Notes under the pieces: model-generated
Told to the model about the DNA's origin: nothing
The model's database searches: none
Seen by the model: the letters and a program-made list of their open reading frames with translations, nothing else
Part shown: positions 48,001 to 64,000 of the stretch, piece by piece
How positions within the stretch are numbered: position 1 is the stretch's first letter
Layout of the letters: each line of letters begins with the position of its first letter
Translations under genes and position numbers: made by a program
NCBI GenBank assembly: GCA_034509425.1
Contig: JAVTVJ010000143.1
Location: forward strand, 2,791,001 to 2,855,000
Direction of reading: 5' to 3'
DNA: 64,000 nt
DNA from: Eopsaltria australis
Taxonomy: Eukaryota > Chordata > Aves > Passeriformes > Petroicidae

Positions 48001-50742
48001 TGCAGTTTATGGCTCCTGAGAGCACTGTGTTCCTGGGAAGGTATACTTAGGTCTTTATTTAATCTCTTTCCTTTCTAGGTTAAATGTATAATGTTGTTCT
48101 GGATTTGTTTTTTAAATGTCCTATAAAATTCCCAGCATTCTCTTCCCAGCCTGTTTTTCCCCTCTCTTAGACTACAGAACAGTAGCAGCTATTTTCCTGC
48201 CCTGAAAGTGACTGGGGTCTGGCTCAGCTCAGAAATGCCCTGACCAGAGCACTGAAGGCTTCATTATTCACCCTGTTTTAAGGGACTCAGGGAGTTCTGT
48301 AGGTTACAGCAAAGTGGTCAGATAGAGCTTGGGGTGACTTTGGGTTTGTTTTGCAAATGGTCATTCGTTGGAGCTCTGTTTAAACAAACAGAGCTCAAAT
48401 AAGCTTTCCACTTCATTGCATTAAAATCCCTTAATTCATTAAAATCCCCTAGCCACAGACATTCAGGCCTCTGCTGTGCCAGGTGCTGTTCAAACAGTTA
48501 TCAAGTGCTGGTGTCTGCTGTAAAATGATCACATTGTTCGCTTCCCGTCGCTCGTCCGCGAGTTGAGTGGCTTTTGTTAGGGGAGATGATACTAGTCCTG
48601 GTATTTGCTGGCTGTACAGCCAGCACCAAGGAAACCTGTAACTTTGCCCAGTTTTAAATCCAGGAAGGTTGTTTTTACCCTGTCTTGCTGTGCAGCTGCA
48701 GCAGGAGCATCTGTTCCCTGGTGGGAAGCAGCAGCAGTTTTCCAGCTGGATCACACAGCTGTGGAGGGCTCTATAGTTACTGGGCAGGTGGGGAGCCAAA
48801 GCCAAAAGTCAAAAGAAAAAAGGCAAGAGACAAGTAAACTCAGCTCAAAAGTCCCAAATCCTTCTTGGTGCACAGGGAATCCATTGCCCTACTTGTGTCA
48901 GCAGGTAAGAAATAGCCCTGTAATGTATTTGTGTGTCCATCTTGGTCTCTCACTCTTTTGGCTACCTGGCTGTGGTGAATATTGGCAGCCTTGCTGTCTT
49001 TTCTTGCTGTTGCCCTTTGTGGTGGGTGCCTGTCCTCCTGAATGTCCCTCTGCAGGGAAGGGTGAGCAGAGGCAATCAGGGAGGCATTTTGCCAGAGCTT
49101 GGAGCAGGCTGTCAGGACCACTCGGTGCCTGTATTTTGTCTGAGCTGTCTCAATAAACACAAGTTTATTGAGGGTGTAGACATTATCAAGTGAGTTTTCA
49201 TGGTTCACGGCTTGTTTATGACAGGGTTACAGGCTTTCAGCAACTGATCTTCCTTTATTTTTATATTTTTGTCTTATTCTGGTTAATTTGATAGAAAATT
49301 AGATTAACTTAAACCAAACTGCTGTTATGGACATGCATATGAAAGCACATGTAATGAAGGGTGTGTGTGATTTTCACTTGAAAAGTGCAGACTTAGCTGA
49401 TCTGGAGCTTTTTAAAGTCTGCAGCCACAGTTGAGTTGAGATCAGGTAAACTGTCTGAACAGAGGTCACAGAAGGTGTAACAGCATTGTGCAGTGGATGA
49501 GGTTTGTATACAGTGTTTTGAAGAGGAGTGCCATTCCTTAGGGAGCTTCATGTGCTGGTCTCTCACAGCTTTAGTTGAATGTGGGGCTGCAGAAAAGGCA
49601 TGTTGTCCAAGAGTGGAACCGTACAAATGTTTTCATGCTGTCCTATCCTTGGCACTTAATAAAAGGGGAGGGCGCCCTGAACTCCTTCCCGTAACTGTTT
49701 GCACCATCACTAGCTCTTCACACTTTCAGGGACGTTTTGTTCTCAGGAATGGACTGAGAGCCAGAGGTTGGCTACCCTGGTGGATGTGAGATTCTGTGTG
49801 GCTTAGGAAATCTGCAATAAAGGAGCAAATTTCATTCCAGAGGCAAAGGGCAAAGGTACCTCCTTTGGTTCTGGCTCAGCATCCAGGTAGCAAGTGAAAG
49901 GGAAGAGGGAGGCAGGTGGCTGAATACTGCATAGGGTATCTCATTCCCAGGCTGGAGGTGAGGAGATGAAGACATCTCCAGAAAGCTGAAAGTTGTGGCC
50001 ACTTATGAATTTTCTCTGGTGTCCAGAGTTCTTTGTGTGGTGACTTCTAAGAGTTCTCATTAAACAGTAACAATCAGGAGTCTTAGAGAGAACTGGTTCC
50101 TGCAGTTTGGCACTGAGCTGAAAGGAGCGGTCCAAAGAGCAAAGTGGCATCAGTAGCTTGGGGAGGGAGAGGCATTGCTTAAAAGACAGTGTTGGTACGA
50201 GACTGAACATGGGCTGTCTGTTTAAGCTTGGAAATAGGGGAAGGATAGTAACCTCTGGAAGAGCAGTGTTTTGAAGACTGTCCTTTGGACAGTGTATGTG
50301 TTGGAGGGACGTGCTGAAAGAGTCTTGTGGCGACATGTGATCGTTGTGCGGTGGCTGGGTGGACCTGCAGAGGGTTGGGGATGCGCACGGTATGGTGTGA
50401 AATGCTCTCTGAAGTTTGAGACAAGTGACAGACACGACTGTCCTGGATGCCAGGCAGAGCTTGTGCCCTGCCTGGCTGCTGCCCTTCCTCACATGCTGCT
50501 AGAACCTGATGACCCTGGCAACTCTTCCCTCCATATGTCCTTGTATATTTATATTTACACACATACATTTATAAGGCTCCCTCTGCAGCTCGGTCTCCTC
50601 TTTGAGGAGGTCAGGTGCTCCCTTAAGTCACTTGTGCCTCAGCTGTCCTAACCCTACAGCCTGCCTGCCAACTAGCACCTGAGCTTTCAGAAGAGTAAGT
50701 GTCTCAACTTTGTGTTCTTGGTGTCTTTCTGTCCTTTCCCAG
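42041..50742 (+). other. SLC25A22: SLC25A22 intron 1, right part
   Basis: No exon or recognised repeat. Contains a short AT dinucleotide-like stretch near 43058-43080 and an isolated CpG cluster near 48539-48562. Open frames up to 239 codons (for example minus 44249-44968) show no family resemblance. Confidence 0.5.
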
Positions 50743-63764
<13,022 letters not shown>

Positions 63765-64000
63765 TGAGTAGGGAATTGACCTTTCGCAGTCAACTTAAAA
63801 GACACCGACTCTTGGAACAGGTCTGGTGAGACATCAGGAAAAGGTGGAATGGGATAGTGCAATGACTGAAATATGAGTTGACCTTGAACAACTCAGCTGG
63901 TGTTTATGTTCAGGCTAAGGATGCACTGTCTAAAATGGGAAGCGTGAAGCACTCCACTGGATGACTGTTCTTTATTCAAGCTCCTAAAAATAGTTCCAGA

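Overview
This is vertebrate genomic DNA and almost certainly from a bird. It carries several CR1 LINE copies in both orientations, including the characteristic CR1 3' end and a CR1 ORF2 segment. It also holds one fragment resembling an avian ERVL-type LTR, AT/GT-rich introns with GT...AG borders, and two CpG-rich promoter islands. There is no bacterial gene organisation, CRISPR array, tRNA or rRNA. The species cannot be fixed from the sequence; CR1 content is the basis for 'bird'.

Two protein genes are recognisable, both on the + strand and in the same head-to-tail order as the human 11p15.5 neighbours. The first is PIDD1 (p53-induced death domain protein 1). It is apparently complete, with 15 coding exons from 3933 to 17397 that splice in frame into about 894 residues: leucine-rich repeats, two ZU5 domains with both HFS autoproteolysis sites, UPA and a C-terminal death domain. 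The second is SLC25A22 (mitochondrial glutamate carrier 1), which is partial. A GC-rich promoter and a likely non-coding first exon lie near 27.6-27.96 kb. The first four coding exons are at 50827-50846, 54921-55046, 57983-58038 and 63673-63763, covering about the first 98 of roughly 320 residues. The gene continues past the right edge.

Layout: 1-1.4 kb, two CR1 copies in opposite orientation; 1.4-1.88 kb, a GC/CpG-rich island that may be the PIDD1 promoter; 1.92-2.70 kb, a roughly 39-copy 20-bp minisatellite; 2.7-3.8 kb, upstream or intronic DNA with a diverged internal duplication; 3.9-18.85 kb, PIDD1 and its presumed 3' UTR; 18.85-27.6 kb, intergenic DNA with CR1 fragments, an old LINE reverse-transcriptase relic, an 82-bp tandem duplication and a retrocopy-like poly(A) end; 27.6-28.3 kb, the SLC25A22 CpG island; 28-50.7 kb, its long first intron with a nested LTR/CR1 insertion at 40.7-42.0 kb and two candidate regulatory patches; 50.7-64 kb, coding exons 1-4 and their introns.

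The two genes are neighbours by conserved synteny and do not share a pathway: PIDD1 is a caspase-2/NF-kB signalling scaffold, SLC25A22 an inner-membrane glutamate/H+ carrier. I found no convincing novel system. The points most worth a second look are the minisatellite beside the putative PIDD1 promoter, a weak PIDD1 donor whose retention would cut off the death domain, the retrocopy-like poly(A) end (such copies are scarce in birds), and a TATA/CpG patch inside SLC25A22 intron 1.
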